In this document: piece after piece, positions 6,189-14,308 of the stretch
Numbering within the stretch: position 1 is the stretch's first letter
Layout of the letters: the number at the start of each line of letters is the position of its first letter
Assembly (NCBI GenBank): GCA_902766415.1
Contig: CACXDR010000142.1
Location: forward strand, 1 to 27,881
Length of the DNA: 27,881 bases
Direction: 5' to 3'
Source of the DNA: an uncultured Lachnospiraceae bacterium
GTDB lineage: Bacteria; Bacillota_A; Clostridia; Lachnospirales; Lachnospiraceae
Made by a program: the position numbers and the translations under genes
The notes under the pieces: generated by a model
What the model was told of the DNA's origin: nothing
Database searches by the model: none
What the model saw: only the letters and a program-made list of their open reading frames with translations

Positions 6189-8341
6189 TGTTTTCAATTC
6201 TACTGGGGATCGGACTGCTTCTGTCTGTAGTCTGCGTCGGCTATATGCTGAACCTGCTCATGAATTATCTTCCGCAGCAGATCCAGATGGGAGAGCCGCT
6301 CACCATGTTCGTACCTTCACTGCTGTTTTCGCCGTGGACCTGGATCCTCGGGACAGGCTTTACGCTGCTTGCCGTACTGTTCTGGTTCCTGATGAAAGGC
6401 TCGAACTACAAGTCCACGCGGAAGTACATGAAGGGTGATTCCCACGATATCGTCGAGGGCTCTCTTGAAAACTCCCGCTTCATGACGGACGCGGAAAAGG
6501 AGAAATTCTTCCCCGGGAAGACGTACAAGGAGCTCGGCAAGGTCAAGAAGGACGGCGTCCCGGTCTACGCGATCTACAACAACAAGAAGAAGGACATGGA
6601 CCTGAACCTGATCTCGGGCGTGCATTCGATCATCATCGGTGCCACCGGTTCCGGTAAGACGACCACGTTCATGAACCCTGCCATCCAGATCATCGGCTCC
6701 TGCGCGGCAGGCTCCTCCATGATCATGACGGACCCGAAGGGCGAGCTGTTCCAGATGCACAGCCGCTACCTCGTGGAGCGCGGGTACAAGGTCATGGTCC
6801 TGGACCTCCGCGATCCGTACAGCTCCTACCGCTGGAACCCGCTGGGGGATATCTACGACCGCTACCAGCTGCATCTCCACGCGGGCGACGGCATCTTCCG
6901 CTGCACGAACGACCCGCAGGAATCCGGCCTGAAGCTTATGAACAGCCCCGAGGAATACGGGGAAGAGTGGTACGAGTTCGACGGAAAGGCCTGGGCCATC
7001 CGCAAGGAACTGATCGGAGAGATCCGCGTCAGGAAGCAGAAGATCTACGACGAGCTTTACGAGGATCTGAACGACCTGGTCAGCTGCCTCTGCCCGATCG
7101 AATCGAAGGATGATCCCGTCTGGGAGAAAGGCGCGCGCTCCATCATCATGGCGTGCGCTCTCGGTATGCTTGAAGATTCGGAGAATCCGGAGCTCGGCAT
7201 GACCAGGGAAAAGTTCAACCTCTACAATGTGAACAAGGCCATCCAGAATTCCCAGGACGGCTACAAGGTGCTGAAGGAGTACTTCCAGGGCCGCCCGAAG
7301 CTTTCGCGCGCGGCGTCCAACTCGCGGCAGGTCATGTCCGCGCCGGACGACACCCTGAACTCCTACATGTCCATCGCCCTCGACAAGATGTCGCTCTTCA
7401 ACGACGAGGGCCTCTGCTCGCTGACCAGCGAGACGGACATCAACCCGACCGAGATCGCCACGCAGCCGGTCGCGCTGTTCCTGAAGATCCCGGACGAGAA
7501 GGATACCCGCCACGGCCTGGCGGCGCTGTTCATCCTCTGCATCTACAAGGCGCTGATCAAGTTCGCCTCCGCGAGAGAGGACCTTTCCCTTCCGAGAAAC
7601 GTGTACTTCCTCCTCGACGAGTTCGGAAACATGCCGAAGATCGAGAAGTTCGACAAGATGATCACGGTCGGCCGAAGCAGGAAGATCTGGTTCCACATGA
7701 TCGTCCAGTCCTTCGCGCAGCTTGAGAATGTTTACGGAAAGACCGTCGCCGACATCGTCAAAGGCAACTGCGGCCTGAAGATGTTCATCGGTTCCAACGA
7801 TATCGGCACCTGCGAGGAGTTCTCGAAGCTCTGCGGAAACTATACGGTCTCCACGGCCAGCGTCTCCACCTCCACGAGCGGCGTCTCGAAGGGAGAGATG
7901 AACGTTTCCTCACAGCTCCAGCAGCGTCCGCTGATCTACCCGGCAGAGCTCCAGCGCCTCAACAACAAGCAGGATACCGGCCACGCGATCTGTGTCACGT
8001 TCGGAAACTTCCCGCTGAAGACGCGCTATACGCCGAGCTATAAGAACCCGCTCTACAAGTTCGGGCAGATGGATCTCACGGAGGTCCGGAACCACGCGTT
8101 CTACAGCGAGGAGGTCTATTATGACCTCGAGGAGCGTAATTACGCGGTACTGGAGGCGGCGAACAGCGAGGCCTCGGAGGAACTGGACAACAGCGGTGCG
8201 GCCGCTGATGCCGGCGAAAGCTACGAGGGCTACGATGACAGCAGCTCGTATGATGACGAACGATACGGCGATGACGACGACTATGAGGAAGACGGCGGCT
8301 TCGCTGACGGAGATGACGTATTAATGGGGGCTTCACAATGA
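6188..8341 (+). CDS. VirD4/TraG-type T4SS coupling ATPase
   Basis: This 717-residue type IV coupling protein recruits substrates to the secretion channel. Two N-terminal membrane segments (residues about 3-25 and 48-72) are followed by a large cytoplasmic ATPase: Walker A GATGSGKTT near residues 152-160, DPKGEL shortly after, and Walker B YFLLDEFGNMPKI with D477/E478. It has the RecA-like core and the interrupting all-alpha region usual for the family. The C-terminal 70 residues are very acidic with many Asp, Ser and Tyr, a feature seen in coupling proteins that use the tail to contact substrates. The start overlaps the protease stop, and the stop overlaps the next gene by 4 bases. GGAAGGAGGAGG provides a strong ribosome site. 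Confidence 0.93.
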   Translation: MFSILLGIGLLLSVVCVGYMLNLLMNYLPQQIQMGEPLTMFVPSLLFSPWTWILGTGFTLLAVLFWFLMKGSNYKSTRKYMKGDSHDIVEGSLENSRFMTDAEKEKFFPGKTYKELGKVKKDGVPVYAIYNNKKKDMDLNLISGVHSIIIGATGSGKTTTFMNPAIQIIGSCAAGSSMIMTDPKGELFQMHSRYLVERGYKVMVLDLRDPYSSYRWNPLGDIYDRYQLHLHAGDGIFRCTNDPQESGLKLMNSPEEYGEEWYEFDGKAWAIRKELIGEIRVRKQKIYDELYEDLNDLVSCLCPIESKDDPVWEKGARSIIMACALGMLEDSENPELGMTREKFNLYNVNKAIQNSQDGYKVLKEYFQGRPKLSRAASNSRQVMSAPDDTLNSYMSIALDKMSLFNDEGLCSLTSETDINPTEIATQPVALFLKIPDEKDTRHGLAALFILCIYKALIKFASAREDLSLPRNVYFLLDEFGNMPKIEKFDKMITVGRSRKIWFHMIVQSFAQLENVYGKTVADIVKGNCGLKMFIGSNDIGTCEEFSKLCGNYTVSTASVSTSTSGVSKGEMNVSSQLQQRPLIYPAELQRLNNKQDTGHAICVTFGNFPLKTRYTPSYKNPLYKFGQMDLTEVRNHAFYSEEVYYDLEERNYAVLEAANSEASEELDNSGAAADAGESYEGYDDSSSYDDERYGDDDDYEEDGGFADGDDVLMGASQ

Positions 8342-10287
8342 TCGAGTCAGCAGGGATCCTGAACCGGGTTTTCAGACGCACGGCGGCCGTGTCCGCGTCT
8401 GTGCTGCTTTTGTCCGCGGCGGCTGCGTTTCCGGCTTATGCCGTCTCGCAGGGCACTGAACTTACGGACAGCATCACGCGTGCCATCCAGCAGGCGCAGA
8501 ACAGCAGCATGTCGAGCGGCGGCGTGTATATCGTCAACGGCGGAGGGGAGTCCGCGCTTCCCGCCGGGATCGGCGTGACCATCCGGAATCCGGACGGCAG
8601 CATCTATACGGGCAGCGGCGGTTCATCCTCCGGTTCCTCCGGCGGTTCATCCTCCGGCTACTCCGGCGGTTCGTCCTCCGGCTATTCCGGCGGTTCGTCC
8701 TCCGGAGGTTACCCCACCGGTTCTTCCGGCAGTTCGTCCTCCGGCAGCTCCACGCGCGGGGTCCCTACGGGAGGCACGTCGTCGTCCTCCAGGGACACCG
8801 GTTCCAGGACCTACGCCTCAGGCACTGTCTCGCCGGGAGGCCCCGGGGCCGTCACGACCAACAACAGCGGTGTACAGACAGACCGTGTATATCTTGAGAA
8901 TTCGTCCCAGTCGACGACCGCCTCGAACGGCCCCAAGGTCACGGACATGCGTATGGGAGAGCAGTTCTACCAGGATTACGGCGTATACTGCGAGAACCTC
9001 AACAACCAGTACTATATTTATTCGACCGTCTCGAACAACGGGATCACGGACAAGCCCGTCACGATCGAGATCCCGGCCGGCGTCGCGTTCTCCGCGACAA
9101 AGGACGGCATTCCGATGAGCTACAGCTCGAAGGAGGTCATCTCCGAGCACGGGACCTACGTCTTCAAGTTCATGATCGTCACGAATCCGAACATGCCGGT
9201 CATCAGCCAGGAGATCATGCAGGCGTCCTTCAATTTCCGCATCATGGACAAGACGCCTGAGGCAAAGGCCGCCGAGGAGTCGAGGGCAGCCGCGCAGGCA
9301 GCCGCCTCTCAGCCGCGGCAGGGGAGCGGATCCTCCTTCACGCCTGCACAGACGGCGCAGACCACCGTCGCGCCGACCGCCGCGGTGCCGGAGACCATCC
9401 CGGTGACCATGGAGGCTCCTCCCGAGACCTCCCCGGCGGAGACAGAAGCGGAGACTGCCCCCGAGGAGCCGGAGTTCAAGTCCTCCGCGGATACGGGCTA
9501 TACCGAGACCTACCTTCCGAACGAGGACGTTTACCGCATCGACCTGAAGGACGGCAGATACTTCCTGTCTTCGGTGCCGAACGGCGCCATGTCCCCCTAC
9601 GCGGTGACGCTTGACCTGAGCGGCCTCGGTTCAAGCCTGCAGGGCGTGCGCCTCCTTGACAACGGCGAGGAGCAGGCGTCGTTAAGCCAGCTCATGACCT
9701 TTGACTATACCGGAAGCTACGAGCTTCTTACGGACACGGGAGACGGCATTGCCCCGTTCTCGTTCCGGGTGCTCGGGCCTTCCTCCGGGCCGCTCGGATA
9801 CTACACGGTCCCGGATACCATGAAGGTCACCCAGTTCTCGAAGGACGGGCGGGAGATGCCCGGCATGGCCGGCGCGGACCGTCTGGACCTCACGAGGGAC
9901 GGGGAGTACCGCATCACCCTCACGGATATCGGAAACCGGCTCTATGAGCTTCAGTTCACCATCGACACGGAGCCGCCGGTCTTCAATGTGAATGTCCAGA
10001 ACCATCAGGCGAACATCGAATACGTCTCCCAGGACGTTGCCCGCGTGACCATCACGGACAGCCGCGGGAACTCGACCACACACCAGAGTCCCCTGTATTC
10101 GGTGAGCGAGCCCGGACGGTACCGGATATCGGTGCAGGACAATGCCGGGAACACCTCCTCAAAGACGTTTACCGTCAGGGGAGAGCTGAATCCGGCCACG
10201 CCGATCGCGATCCTTATGATCATCGCCCTGGCAGCCGCAGGCGTCATCTTCTACCTGCGGACGAGGAAAAACACGAACGTAAGATAA
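8338..10287 (+). CDS. Membrane-anchored Ser/Gly-rich surface protein with Ig-like domains
   Basis: This 649-residue protein has a signal peptide (residues 1-36, AFPAYA site). A flexible Ser/Gly/Tyr tandem-repeat stretch follows at about 90-165. Next come a beta-rich domain at about 190-310, an Ala/Pro/Thr/Glu-rich linker (about 315-380), and two Ig-like beta domains ending near 620. The second has the DxxGN(S/T) pattern of bacterial Ig-like folds. A C-terminal membrane helix (about 625-643) and a short basic tail anchor it. The layout (stalk, domains, anchor) suggests a cell-surface or channel-associated subunit. Its C-terminal half resembles the protein at 18386-19519. No established T4SS subunit name fits it with confidence. 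Confidence 0.8.
   Translation: MIESAGILNRVFRRTAAVSASVLLLSAAAAFPAYAVSQGTELTDSITRAIQQAQNSSMSSGGVYIVNGGGESALPAGIGVTIRNPDGSIYTGSGGSSSGSSGGSSSGYSGGSSSGYSGGSSSGGYPTGSSGSSSSGSSTRGVPTGGTSSSSRDTGSRTYASGTVSPGGPGAVTTNNSGVQTDRVYLENSSQSTTASNGPKVTDMRMGEQFYQDYGVYCENLNNQYYIYSTVSNNGITDKPVTIEIPAGVAFSATKDGIPMSYSSKEVISEHGTYVFKFMIVTNPNMPVISQEIMQASFNFRIMDKTPEAKAAEESRAAAQAAASQPRQGSGSSFTPAQTAQTTVAPTAAVPETIPVTMEAPPETSPAETEAETAPEEPEFKSSADTGYTETYLPNEDVYRIDLKDGRYFLSSVPNGAMSPYAVTLDLSGLGSSLQGVRLLDNGEEQASLSQLMTFDYTGSYELLTDTGDGIAPFSFRVLGPSSGPLGYYTVPDTMKVTQFSKDGREMPGMAGADRLDLTRDGEYRITLTDIGNRLYELQFTIDTEPPVFNVNVQNHQANIEYVSQDVARVTITDSRGNSTTHQSPLYSVSEPGRYRISVQDNAGNTSSKTFTVRGELNPATPIAILMIIALAAAGVIFYLRTRKNTNVR
8617..8706 (+). repeat. 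24-bp tandem repeat coding for a Ser/Gly/Tyr stalk
   Basis: Three full 24-bp units start at 8617, 8641 and 8665, followed by a partial unit at 8689. Each begins GGCGGTTC(A/G)TCCTCCGG. They encode eight-residue units of the type GGSSSGYS. Such arrays change length easily by slippage in 8-residue steps. Confidence 0.85.
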
Positions 10288-10310
10288 CTGCGTAAGACAA
10301 ATACGTAAGA
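10278..10310 (+). repeat. Three 13-bp-spaced CGTAAGA copies at a gene end
   Basis: CGTAAGA occurs at 10278, 10291 and 10304, exactly 13 bases apart, across the stop codon of the upstream gene and the short gap to the next. The TAA in each copy falls in a different reading frame. The AAAGGAGG ribosome site of the next gene follows directly. Confidence 0.7.
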
Positions 10311-10334
10311 AAAACGCGGAAAGGAGGCGGAGAT

Positions 10335-11648
10335 ATGGCTCTTATACAGTCGCTGCTCGGAACTCTGTTCAACGATATCTTTGCCCCTATCATCAGCGGT
10401 ATCCTCCAGTGGGCGGTCAACATGATCATCTACATCGTGCAGAAGGCTCTCGTCGAGCTGGTCTGCCGGTTATGGATCATGCTTCTGAAGCTCGTGTTCA
10501 TCGAGGAACAGATCTTCAAATTCATGTCGGGGATGGCGCCCGTCACCGTCCACAGGGACGGCAACGTGCATTACATGCGGCTCCTTGACTATTTCTTCAC
10601 GCTGAACACCATCGGAAGGGCGTTCCTCGCCGTTACGCTGGTCGCGGTCATGCTCGCGTTCATCTTCGCGGCCTTTGAGACCGCCAAGTCGATCAGCGAC
10701 ATGACGCTCGGAGAGGATCGCGCGAAACCGGTCTCAACGGTCCTGAAAAACGCTCTTAAGAGCGCGCTTATGTTCGGCCTGATCCCGGTGCTCAGCGTCA
10801 CCATACTGAATCTTTCCGGCGCGATCTTAAGCTCCGCGGTCGAGGTCTTCAACTCTCCAAGCGTCCAGTCCCTGAATCCCGGGAACGATGACGCGATCAT
10901 AGGCACGTCCAATGTCCTTTTCGTCATGTGCTGCTCGGAAGCGGGAGACAGTGCCGCGATCAACCGGTTCAGCACCGGGACGGACTTCGCCGATTTCGAA
11001 AAGGTCAAGGCCGCGTTCGATATCGAAAAGATCGACTACTTCATGGGGATCGTGGGAACGCTTCTTATCATGCTGATCCTCGCGGCAGCCACCTTTACCT
11101 GCGCGCGCCGGATCTTCGACCTGATGGTGCTTTACATCGTCTCGCCTTATTTTGCCTCCACCATCGCGCTCGATGGCGGAGAGAAGTTCAAGGGCTGGAG
11201 AGAACTGTTTATTGCGAAATTCTTCAACTGCTTCGGAGCCGTGTTCGCGATCGAGATCTTCCTGATCGTCATGCCGAACCTTGTGAACTCGAATATGATC
11301 GTCTTCTCGCCGGATCCGTTACGGAACAACCTCACGAAGATGATCCTGGTGCTCGGCGGCGCCTTCGCCGTCTTCACGGGATCCGGCCTCGTGATGAACG
11401 TCCTGAACCCTGCGGAGGCACAGTTTGAGAACAACCAGCTGATCCTTTCCCTCGCGATGGGTGCCGCTACCAGCGGCGCGACCTTCGGGCTTAAGGGCAT
11501 CATGGCCATGGGCAAGGCCGGCAAGAACCTCGGGCAGAAGACCGGCAGCACAATGAAGAATCTGATCTCCGGAGGAGAGTCCGGAGGAGGCTCCGGAAAG
11601 GGCTCCGGAGGAGGTTCCGGAGGAGGCTCCGGATCGGGAGATAAATAG
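10335..11648 (+). CDS. VirB6/TrbL-like polytopic channel protein, first copy
   Basis: This 437-residue protein has about six hydrophobic segments and an amphipathic N-terminus, as expected for the VirB6/TrbL membrane pore component of Gram-positive conjugation systems. The best marker is the region RRIFDLMVLYIVSPYF followed by GEKFKGWRELFIAKF, which recurs almost unchanged in the next gene. The end is a pure Gly/Ser tail (SGGGSGGG type) encoded by six 12-bp units, probably a flexible cytoplasmic or extracellular tether. A strong AAAGGAGG site lies 7 bases upstream of the start. It is followed 2 bases later by its longer paralogue, so the two are likely made together and may form a mixed channel. 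Confidence 0.82.
   Translation: MALIQSLLGTLFNDIFAPIISGILQWAVNMIIYIVQKALVELVCRLWIMLLKLVFIEEQIFKFMSGMAPVTVHRDGNVHYMRLLDYFFTLNTIGRAFLAVTLVAVMLAFIFAAFETAKSISDMTLGEDRAKPVSTVLKNALKSALMFGLIPVLSVTILNLSGAILSSAVEVFNSPSVQSLNPGNDDAIIGTSNVLFVMCCSEAGDSAAINRFSTGTDFADFEKVKAAFDIEKIDYFMGIVGTLLIMLILAAATFTCARRIFDLMVLYIVSPYFASTIALDGGEKFKGWRELFIAKFFNCFGAVFAIEIFLIVMPNLVNSNMIVFSPDPLRNNLTKMILVLGGAFAVFTGSGLVMNVLNPAEAQFENNQLILSLAMGAATSGATFGLKGIMAMGKAGKNLGQKTGSTMKNLISGGESGGGSGKGSGGGSGGGSGSGDK
11568..11639 (+). repeat. Six 12-bp units coding for the Gly/Ser tail
   Basis: Six in-frame 12-bp units begin with TCCGGA at 11568, 11580, 11592, 11604, 11616 and 11628 and encode Ser-Gly-x-Gly/Glu tetrapeptides. The array sits at the very end of the VirB6-like gene, 9 bases before its stop. 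Confidence 0.85.
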
Positions 11649-11650
11649 CT

Positions 11651-14221
11651 ATGGAACTTGTATACTGCGGATTGTTTTCAAAGGTATTCAACTGGGTCCT
11701 TGAAAAGATCATCACGCCTGTTACGAACTTCCTCGCGGATATCCTGGGAAAGATCTTCACCTGGATCTTCAACGAGATCCTGGCGCCGATCCTCCGCGCG
11801 GTGTTCACTTCGGTCGGCCGGTGGGTGCTGGACCTCCTGATGGAGATCTTTGCCGAGATCTTCTACGGCATCCTGTCAGCGCTGCTCCAGGTCATCGAGG
11901 TAATGGAAGAGATCTTTGATCTTCTCGCGGGACTGCGCGACGTGACGTTCCATTACACCGCAGGCAGCTCGGTAACGGGATCACTCGCTTCGGCGCTTTT
12001 CCGGATCCCCGGCTTACGAAACGCCTTCATGGCGATCACGCTTACCGCCGTCATGCTGACGTTCCTCACGTCAGCGTACGCGACCTCAAAGTCCGTGCTC
12101 GACTTTGACTTTGAGAACAGGCGGCCTGTATCCCGCGTGCTCAGCGCGACCTTCCGGGCGCTGCTGAACCTCCTTACGCTGAACCTTTTCGTGCAGGGGC
12201 TTCTCCTCCTCGGAGAAGCGATCCTGAAAAGCGCGAACAACGCGATCATGGGCGCCATGGGCGCGGTCGGCGGACGCTCCACTACGATCGCCCGCATGAT
12301 CTTCTGCATGTCGTCCCTGACAGCGGCGAAGGATGAGAACAACAATATCGGGCACGGCGACGTTTCCGTCATGAACGGGATCCGCGAGCGCTGGTACTAT
12401 TCGACCGGCTCCGGAGGGCAGAGCGCCGGCAACTATATGAACGTCGACGACGTAAAGTCCGTTTTCAAGCTGTCGAAGTTCGACTATTTCATCGGCTACG
12501 TCATGTCGGCCGCGCTGATCATCATCCTTGGCGGCTGCCTGGTCGTCCTCGTGCAGCGTATTTTCGACATGCTGGTCCTGTACCTTGTCTCCCCGTACTT
12601 TGTCTCCTTGATCCCGCTGGACGACGGAGAAAAGTTCGGCCGCTGGAGAGAGCTCTTTATCGGCAAGGTCTTCACCGGGTTCGGAACACTTGTTGCGATC
12701 AAGCTTTATCTCATGCTGGCGCCCGCCATCATGGACAAATCGGCGCTGCTGTTTTACGACGAAGGAAAATCCGTCGAGGTGGATTATCTCATTCGAATGA
12801 TGATCATCCTGGGCGGAGCCTACGCGGTATCGAAGTCCAACGGCCTGGTCACGAACCTGATCAGCGCCCAGGCGGGACAGCAGGAATCCATGTCGTCCAT
12901 GGTCGGACAGGGTATCGCCAGCGCGGGACTTCAGGTTGCCGGAGCCGGCGCCAAATTCGCCGGCAGCGTCGGCATGAAGGCAGGCTGGGCCCTGACGAAA
13001 TCCGGTGCAAACGTGGCATGGAAGGGCGCGAAGTTCGCCGGGTTCAGTGCCCTGGCGCTTGGCGGGGCAGCCTACACGGGCATAAGCAAGTGGCGGAAAA
13101 GCTCGGCAGGCAGTTCCTCCGGCGGTGGTGCCGGCGGCTCCGGTTCGGGTCCGATGATCGAGATGCAGGATCTTTCGGGCGGCGGAGCAGGCGGCGGCGC
13201 AGGCGGCGGAGGCGGCGGTGCCGGAAGCGGCCAGTTCATGGATTCTGTTAAGAAGGTCGGCCAGGGCGGTGCCGCGGCATTGGGCGGCGCAGGCGGAGCA
13301 GCGTTGGGCGGCGCAGCCGGAACGGCAGCGAAGCCTGGTGCAGGCGGAGCAGGTGCCGGCGCTGGCGCAGGCGGGGCAGCGAAGCCCAGCGCAGGCGCAG
13401 GCGGGACCGGAGCGAAGCCGGCCGAAGGGCAGCAGCAGTTCACGAAGACCCCGAAGACCGGTGCCGTTGCCAAAGGCCAGCGCTACTATGATCCCGGCCG
13501 TGCGAAGGAAGCAAAGGAAGCAAGGCACAAACAGAATATTGAAGATTTCAAGAAGCGCACAGAAGGAAAGATCGCGACGACCTTCGGCCAGCGTATGTGG
13601 AACCGGGCTCTTAAACAGGTGGGCGTGGATACGCACTTCGACAAGAGCGGCAAGTCCTACCGTGAATGGTCCCTGTTCAGCAAGAACCTGATCCATTTCG
13701 GCAGAGATGAAAAAGGTAACCGGCATATCCGGTTCATGGGCTTCGGCAAGACGGAGTCCGCGGACGGAAAGACCGTCAAGAAGGCATACGGCGTCTTTAC
13801 ACGGACCAGCGACGAGGCCGGCAATACGAAGGCGCTCAACGTGCTCGGCTTCCGCTGGAAGGACGACGGCTCCGGCGGCATGTACTTCCGCGGTGCCAGC
13901 CTGCTCGGTCTGAAGCGTGAGATCGGTGAGGACGGCGGCATCCACACCACGGATGTCCTGGGCATCCACCGCGACGCGGATGAGAACGGCTCCTACCGCA
14001 TCACCTCCCTCGGAGGCCTCCATGTGGCCCAGTATCTGGGTGATGACGGAAAGTATCATGTCCTTGACGACTACACCGACTACAAGGATGCTGACTTCGA
14101 CCTTTCCAAGAAGGACGAATCAACAAAAAAAGATGAGGATCCTGGTGAGCCGGAATACACCCATAACATCAACCTCCCGGGCGGAAATAACGGTGAGCCT
14201 GAGGACGAGGATGACGAATAA
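11651..14221 (+). CDS. VirB6/TrbL-like channel protein, second copy, with long C-terminal extension
   Basis: The N-terminal 420 residues of this 856-residue protein are a paralogue of the preceding protein: polytopic, with RIFDMLVLYLVSPYF and GEKFGRWRELFIGK. Residues about 490-600 are a low-complexity Gly/Ala/Ser/Pro linker. Residues about 600-690 are basic and helical. Residues about 680-810 are a string of short beta repeats with the pattern D.xG.....(F/L)G(F/L). The tail is acidic. Extended VirB6 proteins are known in other T4SSs, where extra C-terminal domains act in surface contact or substrate recognition; whether this extension lies inside or outside the cell cannot be told from the sequence. 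It overlaps nothing, and its gap to the VirB4 gene contains two GC-rich hairpins. Confidence 0.82.
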   Translation: MELVYCGLFSKVFNWVLEKIITPVTNFLADILGKIFTWIFNEILAPILRAVFTSVGRWVLDLLMEIFAEIFYGILSALLQVIEVMEEIFDLLAGLRDVTFHYTAGSSVTGSLASALFRIPGLRNAFMAITLTAVMLTFLTSAYATSKSVLDFDFENRRPVSRVLSATFRALLNLLTLNLFVQGLLLLGEAILKSANNAIMGAMGAVGGRSTTIARMIFCMSSLTAAKDENNNIGHGDVSVMNGIRERWYYSTGSGGQSAGNYMNVDDVKSVFKLSKFDYFIGYVMSAALIIILGGCLVVLVQRIFDMLVLYLVSPYFVSLIPLDDGEKFGRWRELFIGKVFTGFGTLVAIKLYLMLAPAIMDKSALLFYDEGKSVEVDYLIRMMIILGGAYAVSKSNGLVTNLISAQAGQQESMSSMVGQGIASAGLQVAGAGAKFAGSVGMKAGWALTKSGANVAWKGAKFAGFSALALGGAAYTGISKWRKSSAGSSSGGGAGGSGSGPMIEMQDLSGGGAGGGAGGGGGGAGSGQFMDSVKKVGQGGAAALGGAGGAALGGAAGTAAKPGAGGAGAGAGAGGAAKPSAGAGGTGAKPAEGQQQFTKTPKTGAVAKGQRYYDPGRAKEAKEARHKQNIEDFKKRTEGKIATTFGQRMWNRALKQVGVDTHFDKSGKSYREWSLFSKNLIHFGRDEKGNRHIRFMGFGKTESADGKTVKKAYGVFTRTSDEAGNTKALNVLGFRWKDDGSGGMYFRGASLLGLKREIGEDGGIHTTDVLGIHRDADENGSYRITSLGGLHVAQYLGDDGKYHVLDDYTDYKDADFDLSKKDESTKKDEDPGEPEYTHNINLPGGNNGEPEDEDDE

Positions 14222-14234
14222 CCATGAGGCCTGA

Positions 14235-14270
14235 CCCGCCCGCACGGCGGGGCCGGCCCGAAGGGCCGGC
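14235..14270 (+). other. Two adjacent GC-rich hairpins in the VirB6-VirB4 gap
   Basis: CCCGCC (14235-14240) pairs with GGCGGG (14246-14251). Then GCCGGCCC (14252-14259) pairs with GGGCCGGC (14263-14270) around a GAA loop. No T-run follows on the plus strand; instead there is an A-run at 14279-14284. They look like RNA-structure elements for transcript processing or stability rather than a terminator. Confidence 0.6.
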
Positions 14271-14308
14271 AGGGCCCGAAAAAAGACTGACTACAGAGGG
14301 AAACCAGA

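Noticed and set aside
6317..7696. 459-codon minus-strand open frame opposite virD4
   Set aside because: Shadow of the ATPase gene; composition dominated by Asp/Arg/Val/Leu/His with no domain.
8617..8706. Short regular repeats as a possible CRISPR-like array
   Set aside because: The repeats are contiguous, in frame, code for Ser/Gly/Tyr and have no spacers.
12086..14059. 657-codon minus-strand open frame opposite the second VirB6-like gene
   Set aside because: It is a codon-bias shadow with cysteine- and alanine-rich nonsense repeats opposite the Gly/Ala linker; no ribosome site or promoter.
14235..14284. GC hairpins as an intrinsic terminator
   Set aside because: The stems are followed by GGGCCC and an A-run, not a T-run, on the plus strand, and a termination here would cut off virB4.
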